NCBI RefSeq assembly: GCF_029835735.1
Contig: NZ_JAOEAL010000001.1
Coordinates: forward strand, 930,001-994,000
Source of the DNA: Shewanella sp. GD04112
GTDB lineage: Bacteria > Pseudomonadota > Gammaproteobacteria > Enterobacterales > Shewanellaceae
Reading direction: 5' to 3'
Length of the DNA: 64,000 nucleotides
Part shown: positions 51,626-61,270 of the stretch, piece by piece
Position numbering within the stretch: the first letter of the stretch is position 1
Layout: every line of letters starts with the position of its first letter
Made by a program: the position numbers and the translations under genes
Notes under the pieces: model-generated
Database searches by the model: none
Seen by the model: only the letters and a program-made list of their open reading frames with translations
Told to the model about the DNA's origin: nothing

Positions 51626-53110
51626 TTACAGCGCTTTTAAAATCGCCTCAACGCTGGCCTTAGCGTCGCCGAACAGCATTTGAGTATTATCTTTAAAGAA
51701 CAGTGGGTTTTGTACACCCGCATAACCTGTGTTCATTGAGCGTTTAAAGCCAATCACGTTTTGTGCTTTCCACACTTCGAGCACTGGCATGCCTGCAATT
51801 GGGCTGCCCGGATCTTCCATCGCCGCAGGGTTCACCGTATCGTTGGCACCAATGACGAGTACTACGTCGGTATCGCTAAAGTCCTCGTTGATTTCGTCCA
51901 TTTCGAGCACGATATCGTAGGGCACTTTGGCTTCGGCCAAGAGTACGTTCATATGGCCAGGTAAGCGACCCGCCACTGGATGAATACCAAAGCGTACCTT
52001 CACGCCGCGATCACGCAGTTTTTGAGTGATTTCAGCCACAGGATATTGTGCCTGAGCCACTGCCATACCATAGCCTGGGGTGATGATGACAGAAGTTGCG
52101 TTTTTCAGCATGTCAGCCACATCTTCAGCGTTGGTTTCGCGGTATTCGCCCATCTCTTCATCGCTAGATGAGGTCACACCATCGGTGCCAAATCCACCTG
52201 CGATAACCGAGATAAACGAGCGGTTCATCGCCTTACACATGATGTAAGACAGAATCGCACCCGATGAGCCCACGAGCGCACCTGTCACGATCAGCAGATC
52301 GTTTGACAGCATAAAGCCCGCCGCTGCTGCTGCCCAACCTGAGTAGGAGTTCAGCATAGAGACCACAACTGGCATGTCCGCACCGCCGATTGAAGCCACT
52401 AAATGCCAGCCAAAGGCGAAGGCGATAAGTGTCATCAACAGTAGGGCGGGCATAGTGCCACCCGTTTGTACGAAGTAAACCAATAGCGCCAATGATACCA
52501 ATACCGCTGCGAGGTTCAGTTTATGGCGATGTGGCAACATCAAAGGTTTTGAGGAAATTAATCCACGTAACTTACCGAAGGCCACGATAGAACCCGTGAA
52601 GGTCACCGCACCGATAAAGATCCCGAGGAATACTTCCACTAAGTGAATGTTGAGCATAGCGCCAGTTAAATGGGCTTTCTCGGCGGCTTTAGCCGCTTCG
52701 CTTAGCGCATCCTGCACTGCGGCTAAGGTGGAGTTGATATCTCCGCCAACGGCCACAACCACTTGCGATACTTGCTCTGGGTGTAGGTCGATAAAGCTGT
52801 TAAAGCCCACTAATACCGCCGCCATACCCACAAAGCTGTGAAGTACTGCGACCAGTTCGGGCATTTCCGTCATTTCGACTTTAAGTGCTAAACGCACGCC
52901 GATGGCACCACCAATCACCATGGCGACAATAATCCAAGCGACACCACTGGTGTCAGGATTAAAAATGGTCGCCAGTAGGGCGATGGCCATACCTGTGATA
53001 CCAAATAAATTGCCGTGTTTGGCCGTTTCTTGCTTCGACAATCCTGCGAGACTGAAGATAAAGAGCACGGCGGCAATAATGTAAGCTGCTGTTACCAGTC
53101 CTTGAGACAC
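51626..53110 (-). CDS. pntB: NAD(P) transhydrogenase subunit beta
   Basis: The membrane-plus-NADP-binding (dIII) subunit of proton-pumping transhydrogenase, which uses the proton gradient to make NADPH from NADH. The 494-residue protein has about nine helices (about 5-300) and a C-terminal NADP domain (about 320-494) with GYGMAVAQAQYPV and VIGANDTVNPAA. E. coli PntB has 462 residues; the extra 30 or so lie in a helical loop around residues 125-155 (Ala/Glu-rich, NSTLAAVQDALSEAAKAAEK). It follows pntA by 11 bases. Confidence 0.93.
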   Translation of the reverse strand: MSQGLVTAAYIIAAVLFIFSLAGLSKQETAKHGNLFGITGMAIALLATIFNPDTSGVAWIIVAMVIGGAIGVRLALKVEMTEMPELVAVLHSFVGMAAVLVGFNSFIDLHPEQVSQVVVAVGGDINSTLAAVQDALSEAAKAAEKAHLTGAMLNIHLVEVFLGIFIGAVTFTGSIVAFGKLRGLISSKPLMLPHRHKLNLAAVLVSLALLVYFVQTGGTMPALLLMTLIAFAFGWHLVASIGGADMPVVVSMLNSYSGWAAAAAGFMLSNDLLIVTGALVGSSGAILSYIMCKAMNRSFISVIAGGFGTDGVTSSSDEEMGEYRETNAEDVADMLKNATSVIITPGYGMAVAQAQYPVAEITQKLRDRGVKVRFGIHPVAGRLPGHMNVLLAEAKVPYDIVLEMDEINEDFSDTDVVLVIGANDTVNPAAMEDPGSPIAGMPVLEVWKAQNVIGFKRSMNTGYAGVQNPLFFKDNTQMLFGDAKASVEAILKAL

Positions 53111-53121
53111 GTTATACCCCC

Positions 53122-54648
53122 TTAATCTTTACGGAACATCTTCAGCATGCGCTGAGTGACGGTGAAACCGCCGAAGATGTTAATACTGGCGATCAGCACG
53201 GCGATAAACGCCAGCACAGTGACCAAGGTTGAACCTTGACCAATTTGCAGCAAGGCGCCGACCACGATAATGCCCGAAATCGCGTTAGTCACTGACATTA
53301 AAGGCGTATGTAGTGAGTGGGATACGTTCCACACCACGTAATAGCCCACCACGCAGGACAGGACAAAAACCGTAAAGTGGGATAAGAACTCGGCTGGAGC
53401 AACCGAGGCAACCGCAGCAAAACCCGCAGCACCAAGGGCGGCGAGAATATACTTAAGCTTGGATGGCTTTTTGGCCTCAGCCGCTTTGGCTTCAACCTTA
53501 GCCGCAGGTTTGGCGGGCGCCGCCGACACCGAAATCGCCGGTGGCGGGAAGGTCACTTCGCCTGCTTTGACCACTGTCATATTGCGCATCACCACATCAT
53601 CGAAGTTGATGCTGGCGACGCCATTTTTCTCTTTACACATTAACTTCATCAGGTTGACTAAGTTAGTGCCGTAAAGCTGTGAAGACTGCGCGGGCAGGCG
53701 GCCGGGAAGATCGGTAAAGCCGATGACTTTGACGCCATTCTCGGTCACGAATAGCTCGCTAGGCTGAGTGTATTCACAGTTGCCACCCGCTTGCGCGGCC
53801 ATATCGACAATCACTGAGCCGGGTTTCATGCTGTCGACCATCGCCTTAGTGATGAGTTTAGGTGCGGGACGGCCTGGGATCAGCGCTGTGGTAATGATGA
53901 TATCGACTTCTTTGGCTTGCTCGGCAAACAATGCCATTTCGGCGGCGATAAACTCGTCCGACATGGTTTTAGCGTAACCGTCCGATGAGCTGCCATCTTC
54001 ATTGGTAAAATCCAGTTTGAGGAACTGGCCACCCATGGATTCGATTTGTTCGGCCACTTCTAAGCGTGTGTCGAAGGCGCGAACGATTGCCCCTAGCGAG
54101 CCCGCGGTACCAATGGCCGCAAGACCCGCCACGCCGGCACCAATCACCAGCACTTTGGCTGGCGGAACTTTACCCGCGGCGGTAATTTGTCCGGTAAAGA
54201 AACGGCCAAAGTGGTGCGCGGCTTCAACAACGGCGCGATAACCGCCGATATTGGCCATAGAAGAGAGAGCATCGAGGGATTGGGCACGGGAAATACGTGG
54301 CACCATGTCCATCGCCATCACATTGATGTTGCGTTTAGACAGTTTCTCGACCAACTCAGCATTTTGAGCGGGCCAGATAAAGCTGATTAAGGTCGCGCCT
54401 TCTTTAATTTGCGCAATTTCAGCATCGGTCGGTGCATTGACTTTAAAAATCAGATCCGCTTGCCAAACCTCTGCCGTGATCTTCGCCCCAGCGGCTTCAA
54501 AAGCGGCATCGTCAAAGCTAGACAGTAAGCCAGCATTGGCCTCAACAACAACTTCAAAGCCGAGCTTTTTAAGTTGTTCGACGGTGGCAGGGGTCGCGGC
54601 GACCCGAGTCTCACCGGCGAGACTCTCTCTCGGTATTCCAATCTGCAT
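53122..54648 (-). CDS. pntA: NAD(P) transhydrogenase subunit alpha
   Basis: The NAD-binding (dI) plus short membrane subunit of transhydrogenase, 508 residues. The N-terminus IGIPRESLAGETRVAATP and the Rossmann loop VLVIGAGVAGLAAIGTAGSLGA (split by the usual turn near 170-190) are standard. The C-terminal part (about 410-500) holds the four dII helices. An Ala/Lys/Pro-rich linker near 375-400 (AAPAKPAAKVEAKAAEAKK) joins domains, as in other members. First gene of the pnt operon; the promoter is in the 417-base gap to cysJ. Confidence 0.93.
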   Translation of the reverse strand: MQIGIPRESLAGETRVAATPATVEQLKKLGFEVVVEANAGLLSSFDDAAFEAAGAKITAEVWQADLIFKVNAPTDAEIAQIKEGATLISFIWPAQNAELVEKLSKRNINVMAMDMVPRISRAQSLDALSSMANIGGYRAVVEAAHHFGRFFTGQITAAGKVPPAKVLVIGAGVAGLAAIGTAGSLGAIVRAFDTRLEVAEQIESMGGQFLKLDFTNEDGSSSDGYAKTMSDEFIAAEMALFAEQAKEVDIIITTALIPGRPAPKLITKAMVDSMKPGSVIVDMAAQAGGNCEYTQPSELFVTENGVKVIGFTDLPGRLPAQSSQLYGTNLVNLMKLMCKEKNGVASINFDDVVMRNMTVVKAGEVTFPPPAISVSAAPAKPAAKVEAKAAEAKKPSKLKYILAALGAAGFAAVASVAPAEFLSHFTVFVLSCVVGYYVVWNVSHSLHTPLMSVTNAISGIIVVGALLQIGQGSTLVTVLAFIAVLIASINIFGGFTVTQRMLKMFRKD

Positions 54649-55065
54649 GATTACTCCCTGGTGGTTTATATAATCGTTCCGCCTGAGTGCTTCCCCTGAG
54701 CTAAACCTAGGTAGGGCTAGGCCGCGATAAGAATGAACTCGTTTATTCAGTTGTGGCAGTTAGCGCATTCAATCTTGGTATGAAATTTGTGCTTGAAAAC
54801 AAACTTCTTTGCGAGCAACAGAAGGTACTGTACAGCAGGCTCGTCACCATTGTGGCAATACTTTGGTTTGACACAAGCGCATATTGCTCAAGCTGGTCGT
54901 TTCTGAACTGGTCGTATCAAAAACTTTTAACCAGTGCACACTTTTGTAGCTTAAATTTTGCACTTTGTATATTCCAAAATGGAATTAAAAATCAAATATT
55001 ATTCTTTTTTGCTTTTCTAAAACCACGCTAATCTGCTGGACATTACACTGTCATAGGGCCGTCTC
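54649..55065. other. 417-base divergent region between pntA and cysJ
   Basis: No supported gene. The right third is AT-rich and should hold the cysJIH promoter. ATTCC-AAAAT-GGAAT at 54971-54985 is a T-N11-A dyad of the kind LysR-type activators such as CysB bind. Confidence 0.45.
54971..54985. promoter_or_regulatory. LysR-type dyad upstream of cysJ
   Basis: ATTCC-N5-GGAAT, about 80 bases upstream of the cysJ start. The T-N11-A form and position fit a CysB activator site. Not proven. Confidence 0.4.
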
Positions 55066-56880
55066 ATGTTGTTAAAAGAACTTTCATCACTGGCTTCACC
55101 CCTGTCGCAACCGCAGGTCGAAAAGCTGAAACAACTCACCGCTGAATTAAACGCGGTGCAACTTGCTTGGGTGAGCGGTTATTTAGCCGCAACGGCCAAT
55201 GCGTCGGGTAATCTGGCCCAGCTTGCACCCGTGTCCGACGCTCAGGCGGCGCAGACAGTGACCATTCTCTATGGCAGCCAAACCGGCAATGGCCGTGGTA
55301 TTGCCAAAGCCTTGGCCGAGAAGGCAAAAGCGCAGGGCTATAGTGTGAATCTAGCTTCTATGGGTGAATACAATGTGCGTCAGCTTAAGCAAGAAACCTT
55401 GTTATTGCTGGTGGTCAGTACCCATGGTGAGGGTGAAGCGCCGGATGATGCGATTGAATTACATAAGTTTTTAGCATCGAAACGCGCACCTCAATTAAAC
55501 AACTTACATTACTCTGTGTTGGCGCTGGGCGATTCAAGCTATGAGTTTTTCTGCCAGACAGGTAAAGACTTCGATGCCCGTCTTTCGGCATTAGGCGCCA
55601 AAGCGCTGCTGCCTCTGGTTGAGTGTGATGTGGACTATGAGGCTGCGGCCGGACAGTGGCACGCCGATGTACTCTCCGCCGTGAAGCCACTCATTCAAAC
55701 CACGGCTAACGTGGTGGCGCTCAATGATACCAGCTCGGCACTCGCTGCCAGCGAGAGCGAATTTACTAAGCAAAACCCTTACAGTGCCGAAGTGTTGGTG
55801 AGCCAGAAGATCACTGGACGTGGTTCAGACCGAGACGTGCGCCACGTTGAAATCGATTTAGGCGAGTCAGGCTTACGCTATGAAGTCGGTGATGCCCTTG
55901 GAGTATGGTTTAGCAACAATGAAACTTTAGTCGATGAGATTTTAGCGGGCTTAGGGTTAGCCGCCGATACTAAGGTGACTGTCGCTAATGAATCCATCAG
56001 CCTCAAACAAGCCTTAATCGAGAAGAAAGAGCTGACACAGTTATATCCTGGTTTAGTCAAAGCCTGGGCCGAGTTGTCCGCAAGCCCAGAGCTGCTTGCC
56101 CTGAGCGAAGATAAAGAACAGGTTCGCCAGTTTATCTTACATCATCAATTTGCAGACTTAGTGGCGAACTATCAGCTCAAGGCCGATGCTAATCTCGATG
56201 CAAACAAGTTAGTGGAATTATTACGCCCATTAACGCCAAGACTCTACTCCATCGCCTCGAGCCAGAGTGAGGTCGATACCGAAGTGCATCTCACCGTGGC
56301 TTTGGTGGAAGATGATCACCAAGGACAAGCCCGTTTTGGCGGTGCATCGCATTTCTTAGCCTCGGCAGAGGAAGGCGCCGAAGTAAAAGTGTATGTTGAA
56401 CCGAACAAGCATTTCCGTTTACCTGAAGATCCACAAACGCCAGTCATCATGATTGGCCCTGGCACAGGGGTTGCGCCGTTTCGCGCCTTTATGCAGGAAC
56501 GCGTGGCACAAGGCGCTGAGGGCGATAGCTGGTTATTCTTCGGTAATCCTCACTTTGAGCAGGACTTCCTGTATCAAACCGAGTGGCAACAGTATCTGAA
56601 AAACGGCGATTTGACCCGTATCGATGTGGCATTTTCGCGGGATCAGGCCCATAAGATTTACGTGCAGCACCGCATTAAAGAGCATGGACAAACCCTGTGG
56701 CAGTGGCTGCAAAATGGCGCGCATCTCTATATTTGTGGTGATGCTGAACGTATGGCTAAAGACGTACACCAAGCCCTATTAGGGGTTGCGGTGGAGTTTG
56801 GCGGACTGTCGAGCGAGGCGGCGGAAGAATATTTCGAGACCCTGCGCAGTCATAAACGTTACCAAAAAGACGTGTACTAA
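55066..56880 (+). CDS. cysJ: Sulfite reductase flavoprotein alpha subunit
   Basis: The NADPH-linked flavoprotein that feeds electrons to CysI in assimilatory sulfite reduction; cytoplasmic. The 604-residue protein has a flavodoxin-like FMN domain (about 62-215, YGSQTGNGRGIAKAL), then a ferredoxin-reductase-type FAD/NADPH part (about 235-604) with RLYSIASS and GPGTGVAPFRAFMQER. The C-terminus ends KRYQKDVY, the usual aromatic tail. First gene of cysJIH; 72 bases to cysI. The start codon lacks a clear ribosome-binding site. Confidence 0.94.
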   Translation: MLLKELSSLASPLSQPQVEKLKQLTAELNAVQLAWVSGYLAATANASGNLAQLAPVSDAQAAQTVTILYGSQTGNGRGIAKALAEKAKAQGYSVNLASMGEYNVRQLKQETLLLLVVSTHGEGEAPDDAIELHKFLASKRAPQLNNLHYSVLALGDSSYEFFCQTGKDFDARLSALGAKALLPLVECDVDYEAAAGQWHADVLSAVKPLIQTTANVVALNDTSSALAASESEFTKQNPYSAEVLVSQKITGRGSDRDVRHVEIDLGESGLRYEVGDALGVWFSNNETLVDEILAGLGLAADTKVTVANESISLKQALIEKKELTQLYPGLVKAWAELSASPELLALSEDKEQVRQFILHHQFADLVANYQLKADANLDANKLVELLRPLTPRLYSIASSQSEVDTEVHLTVALVEDDHQGQARFGGASHFLASAEEGAEVKVYVEPNKHFRLPEDPQTPVIMIGPGTGVAPFRAFMQERVAQGAEGDSWLFFGNPHFEQDFLYQTEWQQYLKNGDLTRIDVAFSRDQAHKIYVQHRIKEHGQTLWQWLQNGAHLYICGDAERMAKDVHQALLGVAVEFGGLSSEAAEEYFETLRSHKRYQKDVY

Positions 56881-56952
56881 TTAATCGATCCCAAAGATAG
56901 AGCAGTATCCACTGAGATACTGCCGCCGAACGAATTTTAAGAGGCAGTTGCC

Positions 56953-58650
56953 ATGAGTGAGCAAAAGTTAGCATTAAACGAATACCTAAAGACCGACAGT
57001 GATTATCTGCGTGGCACCATTAAAGAGGGATTAGATTCCTCGGTGACGGGCAGTTTTAGCGACGGTGATCAGCAATTGATCAAATTCCACGGCTTCTATC
57101 AGCAGGATGACCGCGATTTACGTAACGAGCGAAAAGAGCAAAAACTCGAGCCTCTATATAGCTTTATGTTACGTGCCCGCGTGCCAGGCGGTGTGTGTAC
57201 ACCTAAGCAATGGTTAGGCGTGGATGAAATTGCCTCGACGCTCACCAGCTCTAACAGCATTCGTTTAACGACGCGTCAGACGTTCCAATACCACGGCATT
57301 CCAAAGCGTAACCTCAAGACCATTATTCAAGGCTTGGACCGTGAGGCGCTCGATTCTATCGCCGCCTGTGGTGATGTTAACCGCAACGTGATGTGTAACC
57401 CGAATCCGGTGGAATCTAAGCTGCATGCGCAGGCCTATGAAGTCGCGAAGAAGCTGTCTGATCACCTGTTGCCCCACACTCGTGCCTACGCCGAGATTTG
57501 GTTAGATGAAGAGAAGTTACTGACCACAGAAGACGAAACCGTTGAACCTGTGTATGGCAAAACCTACTTGCCACGTAAGTTTAAGATGGCCGTTGCCGTA
57601 CCGCCGGATAACGATGTTGATGTCTACACTAACGACCTAGGCTTTATTGCGGTGGCCGAAAATGGCGAATTAGTCGGTTTTAACCTGACCGCTGGTGGCG
57701 GCATGGGCTCGACCCACGGTGAAGTCGAAACCTTCCCGCGCTTGGCCGATGACTTTGGTTTTATCAAGACTGAAGATGTGATGAAGTTTGCCGAAGCTGT
57801 GATGACAGTGCAGCGTGACTGGGGTAATCGTACCAATCGTAAGCGTTCGCGCCTTAAGTACACTATCGTCGACCATGGTTATGAGAAGTTTAAGGCCGAA
57901 GTGGAAGCCCGTGCTGGCGTCAAGTTTGAGCCCAAGCGCGATGTGGTGATTGGCGATCGCGGCGATCGTTACGGCTGGGTCGAAGGTGTCGATGGTAAGT
58001 GGCATTTAACCCTATTTATCGAAAGCGGCCGCATTAAAGACGTGCCCGGAAAGAGTTTACAAACCGGCATGCGTGAAATCGCGAAGATCCACAAGGGCGA
58101 TTTCCGCATGACGTCTAACCAGAATATGATTATTGCTGGTGTAGCCCCAGAGGATAAAGCGACCATCGAAGGCCTTGCCCGTAAACACGGTTTACTTGGC
58201 CAAGTGCTGACCCAAACCCGCGGTCATTCGATTGCCTGTGTGGCCTTGCCAACCTGTCCATTGGCGATGGCGGAAGCTGAGCGTTATTTCCCTGAGTTTA
58301 TCGACCATATCGATGCGCTGCAGGCTAAAAATGGCATTAGCGATCAAGCAATCGTGGTGCGTATGACCGGCTGTCCAAACGGTTGCGCCCGCCCATTTGC
58401 CGCCGAAATCGGCTTAGTGGGTAAGGCGCCGGGTCGCTATAACCTGTATCTCGGTGCGAACTTCGAAGGCACTCGTCTGAATAAGATGTACAGAGAGAAT
58501 ATCCAAGAGGCTGAGATCCTTGCTGAATTGGATGCATTATTTGCCCGCTACGCAATTGAGCGAAATGCAGGCGAAACCTTTGGTAACTTCACCGTCCGCA
58601 CGGGCGTAGTGAAGGCGGTAATCGATGCCGCTAAGGATTTCCATGGCTGA
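56953..58650 (+). CDS. cysI: Sulfite reductase hemoprotein beta subunit
   Basis: The siroheme/Fe4S4 subunit that reduces sulfite to sulfide in six electron steps. The 565-residue protein has the four cluster cysteines in two motifs, ACVALPTCPLAMAE (near 434 and 440) and RMTGCPNGCARPF (near 474-478). An Arg/Lys-rich sulfite pocket (RLTTRQTFQYHGI) sits in the first repeat. AGAGG precedes the ATG at a good distance. Its last 8 bases overlap cysH, so the two are coupled. Confidence 0.95.
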   Translation: MSEQKLALNEYLKTDSDYLRGTIKEGLDSSVTGSFSDGDQQLIKFHGFYQQDDRDLRNERKEQKLEPLYSFMLRARVPGGVCTPKQWLGVDEIASTLTSSNSIRLTTRQTFQYHGIPKRNLKTIIQGLDREALDSIAACGDVNRNVMCNPNPVESKLHAQAYEVAKKLSDHLLPHTRAYAEIWLDEEKLLTTEDETVEPVYGKTYLPRKFKMAVAVPPDNDVDVYTNDLGFIAVAENGELVGFNLTAGGGMGSTHGEVETFPRLADDFGFIKTEDVMKFAEAVMTVQRDWGNRTNRKRSRLKYTIVDHGYEKFKAEVEARAGVKFEPKRDVVIGDRGDRYGWVEGVDGKWHLTLFIESGRIKDVPGKSLQTGMREIAKIHKGDFRMTSNQNMIIAGVAPEDKATIEGLARKHGLLGQVLTQTRGHSIACVALPTCPLAMAEAERYFPEFIDHIDALQAKNGISDQAIVVRMTGCPNGCARPFAAEIGLVGKAPGRYNLYLGANFEGTRLNKMYRENIQEAEILAELDALFARYAIERNAGETFGNFTVRTGVVKAVIDAAKDFHG

Positions 58651-59440
58651 TCTTGATTCTGGGGTAACGGGTTCCGGCTTGCCGAACGCGTTGCAGAGCG
58701 TGGTAAGTAGCAGCGAACTTAAAGCGCTGCTGACGGCGCCTAAGGATGTGCAGCAAGCGGAACTGGAGCGCATTAATCGCTTTTTGGCCGGCTTGACGGC
58801 TCAAGAGCGAGTGCTCTGGGGCTTAGCTTATTTGCCGGGTAATCATGCGCTGTCATCCAGTTTTGGGATCCAGGCGGCGGTGATGCTGCATATGGTGAGT
58901 CAGGTGCAATCGGATATTCCGGTGATCTTAACGGATACTGGCTACCTCTTTCCTGAGACATATCAGTTTATTGACCAGCTTACCGAGCGTTTATCCTTAA
59001 ACCTCAAGGTTTACCAAGCGCCAATGACCTCGGCATGGCAGGAAGCGCGTTTTGGCAAGTTGTGGGAGCAGGGCTTAGATGGGCTCGAGCGTTACAATCG
59101 ACTGAATAAAGTAGAGCCGATGCAACGTGCTTTGACGGAACTTGAAGTCGGCACTTGGTTCGCGGGACTACGCCGCAGCCAGTCAAGCACTCGCGAAGAG
59201 TTACCGATATTGGCTATTCATGGCACTCGCTTTAAGCTGCTGCCGATTATCGAGTGGTCGAACAAAGATGTGCATTTGTATCTGACGCAATTTGACTTGC
59301 CTTACCATCCTCTATGGGAGCAAGGTTATGTTTCTGTTGGGGATACCCATTCGAGTAAACCCTTAGAATTAGGGATGACTGAAGAAGAAACCCGCTTTAA
59401 TGGCTTAAAACGCGAATGCGGTTTGCATTACGAAATATAA
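58643..59440 (+). CDS. cysH: Phosphoadenosine phosphosulfate (PAPS) reductase
   Basis: Reduces PAPS to sulfite with thioredoxin; cytoplasmic. I start at MADLDSGVTG (58643; 265 residues), because the ATG overlaps the cysI end in the usual coupled way; an in-frame ATG at 58625 would add six residues. The nucleotide-binding segment (TDTGYLFPETYQF) and the C-terminal catalytic Cys in ECGLHYEI are present. No extra Cys pairs occur, so it is the PAPS (not APS, Fe-S) type. Last gene of cysJIH; a terminator follows. Confidence 0.94.
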   Translation: MADLDSGVTGSGLPNALQSVVSSSELKALLTAPKDVQQAELERINRFLAGLTAQERVLWGLAYLPGNHALSSSFGIQAAVMLHMVSQVQSDIPVILTDTGYLFPETYQFIDQLTERLSLNLKVYQAPMTSAWQEARFGKLWEQGLDGLERYNRLNKVEPMQRALTELEVGTWFAGLRRSQSSTREELPILAIHGTRFKLLPIIEWSNKDVHLYLTQFDLPYHPLWEQGYVSVGDTHSSKPLELGMTEEETRFNGLKRECGLHYEI

Positions 59441-59461
59441 CCATCTATCTGATTTAATAGA

Positions 59462-59493
59462 AAAATGCCACAGTATTCCCTGTGGCATTTTTT
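59462..59493. terminator. Terminator of cysJIH
   Basis: AAAATGCCACAG pairs with CTGTGGCATTTT around TATTCC, with a T-run after. It lies 22 bases past the cysH stop. Confidence 0.93.
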
Positions 59494-60059
59494 ATTTTAT
59501 GCCGCCCAAAGAATGCTTTGCTTAATTTTACAGCGGTTTGACCGTTAAAGTATTTTAAGTGTCATTCTGGCGTCATTAAAGTCAGATAAAGTTTATTTTC
59601 ATAGAGTTAGTTAAGGCTTGTTCACCAGAAATAAAATTTTTGTACATTTTTACTCACAGAGTTATGCACATTAGAATGTTCTGAGCTATATTACAAAGTT
59701 CCCGTAGATGGTTTTGAGGGAGTTTACTGCGCAGATATGCCCTAGTCGGTATTTTGCCAAGTTAAGTTGTTGAATATCGTTATTTATGGGCTTAGTTTGC
59801 TGTGTAACGATATAACGAGACGGAAAACAGTCGCACTTCCAAAAGACCTTGCTCGCCGCCGCGAGTATCAAGCAGTTTGATTGACTTGCTAGCCCTAGTT
59901 AATCTGCCCATTTCACCTCGGTCAGCTGTGGTCAAAGCTGCCGAGGTTGAGCCAACATAGTTAACATCGTTTATTTCGCTAATTCATCAATTCAGCTCGG
60001 TTTTTGGCGCTGTTTATGACAATATTATCATAAACTTACACTGTGTTATTTTATGCTGA
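59494..60059. other. 566-base region between cysH and mtgA
   Basis: No gene I can support on either strand. It is AT-rich, with one near-consensus DnaA-type TTATGCACA at 59662 (single, so not an origin). The perfect inverted repeat GTTTATGA-N8-TCATAAAC lies at 60012-60035, just before mtgA. Confidence 0.45.
60012..60035. promoter_or_regulatory. Perfect inverted repeat before mtgA
   Basis: GTTTATGA-N8-TCATAAAC, an 8-base dyad with 8-base spacing (16 bases centre to centre), ending 24 bases upstream of the first possible mtgA start. It looks like a dimeric regulator site. Confidence 0.45.
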
Positions 60060-60902
60060 GTGGCTAATGCTGCCGCAAACGGCCCCTTTGATGGAATTAT
60101 TGATGAGGATTACTGGATGACCGCCCCTATGTATGCCATGCGCGATCATGTCAATCGTCCTCAAGGGAATAAATCCAATCGCCCTGCACAAAAGCCCAAA
60201 GCACGCGGCCTTAAGCGAATAGTCGCTTGGCTCGTTAAACTTATCTTAGGCTTATTACTCGCCTCGATTTTAAGCGTGGTGCTACTGCGTTTTATTGACC
60301 CGCCGATGTGGACTTGGCGGATTGAACGGGCAATATTCCCGCCCGCACCAGTGACAGAGGTGCGACATCAATGGCGCTCACTCGAGCAAATTTCCCCTGA
60401 ATTACAATTAGCCGTGATTGCCGCAGAGGATCAAAAGTTTGCCAGCCACACGGGGTTTGATTTAGCCGCGATAAGTTCGGCCATTGAATACAATCAAAAG
60501 GGCAACAAGGTTCGCGGTGCGAGTACCTTAAGTCAGCAAGCGGCGAAAAACCTGTTTATGTGGTCGAGCCGCAGTTTTATCCGCAAGGGAATAGAGGCCT
60601 GGTTTACTCTGTTAATGGAATTGATTTGGGATAAGTCGCGCATACTCGAAGTGTATCTGAACATCGTCGAATTTGGCCCCGGAATATATGGCGCCGAAGC
60701 CGCATCGAAACATTATTTTGGTAAGAGTGCCGCTAAATTAACTCGGTATGAGGCGTCATTATTAGCAGCGGTATTGCCTAATCCTTGGCGTTATAAAGTC
60801 TCACCGCCTTCACCTTATGTTGAGCAGCGCTCCGCTTGGATCCGTAAGCAAATGCGCCAGTTAGGGGAAGTGACGCTTAATCGTGTTCATCAGGCCGATT
60901 AA
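60060..60902 (+). CDS. mtgA: Monofunctional peptidoglycan transglycosylase
   Basis: A glycosyltransferase-51 enzyme that polymerises glycan strands from lipid II, anchored in the inner membrane. The 280-residue frame starts at a GTG at 60060, but an ATG at 60117 with GAGG 9 bases upstream gives 261 residues and may be the true start. One helix lies at about 55-80. The catalytic Glu is in AVIAAEDQKFASHTGFD, with the second conserved Glu in LEVYLNIVEFGPGIYG, and GASTLSQQAAKNLF is also typical. The N-terminal 50 residues are charged and cytoplasmic. Single gene. Confidence 0.92.
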   Translation: MANAAANGPFDGIIDEDYWMTAPMYAMRDHVNRPQGNKSNRPAQKPKARGLKRIVAWLVKLILGLLLASILSVVLLRFIDPPMWTWRIERAIFPPAPVTEVRHQWRSLEQISPELQLAVIAAEDQKFASHTGFDLAAISSAIEYNQKGNKVRGASTLSQQAAKNLFMWSSRSFIRKGIEAWFTLLMELIWDKSRILEVYLNIVEFGPGIYGAEAASKHYFGKSAAKLTRYEASLLAAVLPNPWRYKVSPPSPYVEQRSAWIRKQMRQLGEVTLNRVHQAD

Positions 60903-61270
60903 CGGGTAAATAAGGCGATAACCTTAGTCTTAATTAATATGTCATGCGCTTTATCGTTAATATGAACTTTATCCTCAAGATGAATTAGGCTCTGAATGTA
61001 AATTTCATTTAGTTTGCTAAACGAATTTACCTTAATCGCGCAGCTTGATTCGCATCCTAGGTTAATTAATGGTAAATTAGTGCACGAATTTCCCCTTCAA
61101 ATACACTCAGTCCTTTGGCTATTCCCCTCGCTAATTTTTAGCTTGTGTCGGATATTGGTTTGCCATGATGCGTGTAAAAAGGAATGACAACAGGTCAGTA
61201 TTTAAATACCGGAGGTGAGTGCTTTCGGTATTATTTTTGTCACTTTGACGGTTATTAAATGGAGTTTTAG
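60903..61270. other. 368-base region upstream of the 583-aa protein gene
   Basis: AT-rich and without a supported gene. At 61205-61232, AATACCG pairs with CGGTATT and is followed by ATTTTTG, a terminator-like leader structure. It encloses GGAGG, which precedes a 19-codon GTG frame (61217-61276) that ends within the ATG of the next gene. It may be a leader peptide, but evidence is thin. Confidence 0.4.

Noticed and set aside
54753..55031. 92-codon plus-strand frame before cysJ
   Set aside because: It covers the promoter region, has odd composition (Cys/Phe/Leu-rich) and no ribosome-binding site.
59662..59670. DnaA-box-like TTATGCACA
   Set aside because: A single copy without neighbouring boxes or origin genes; expected by chance in this AT-rich gap.
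59686..59871. 61-codon minus-strand frame after cysH
   Set aside because: No ribosome-binding site, no domain and atypical composition; probably chance.
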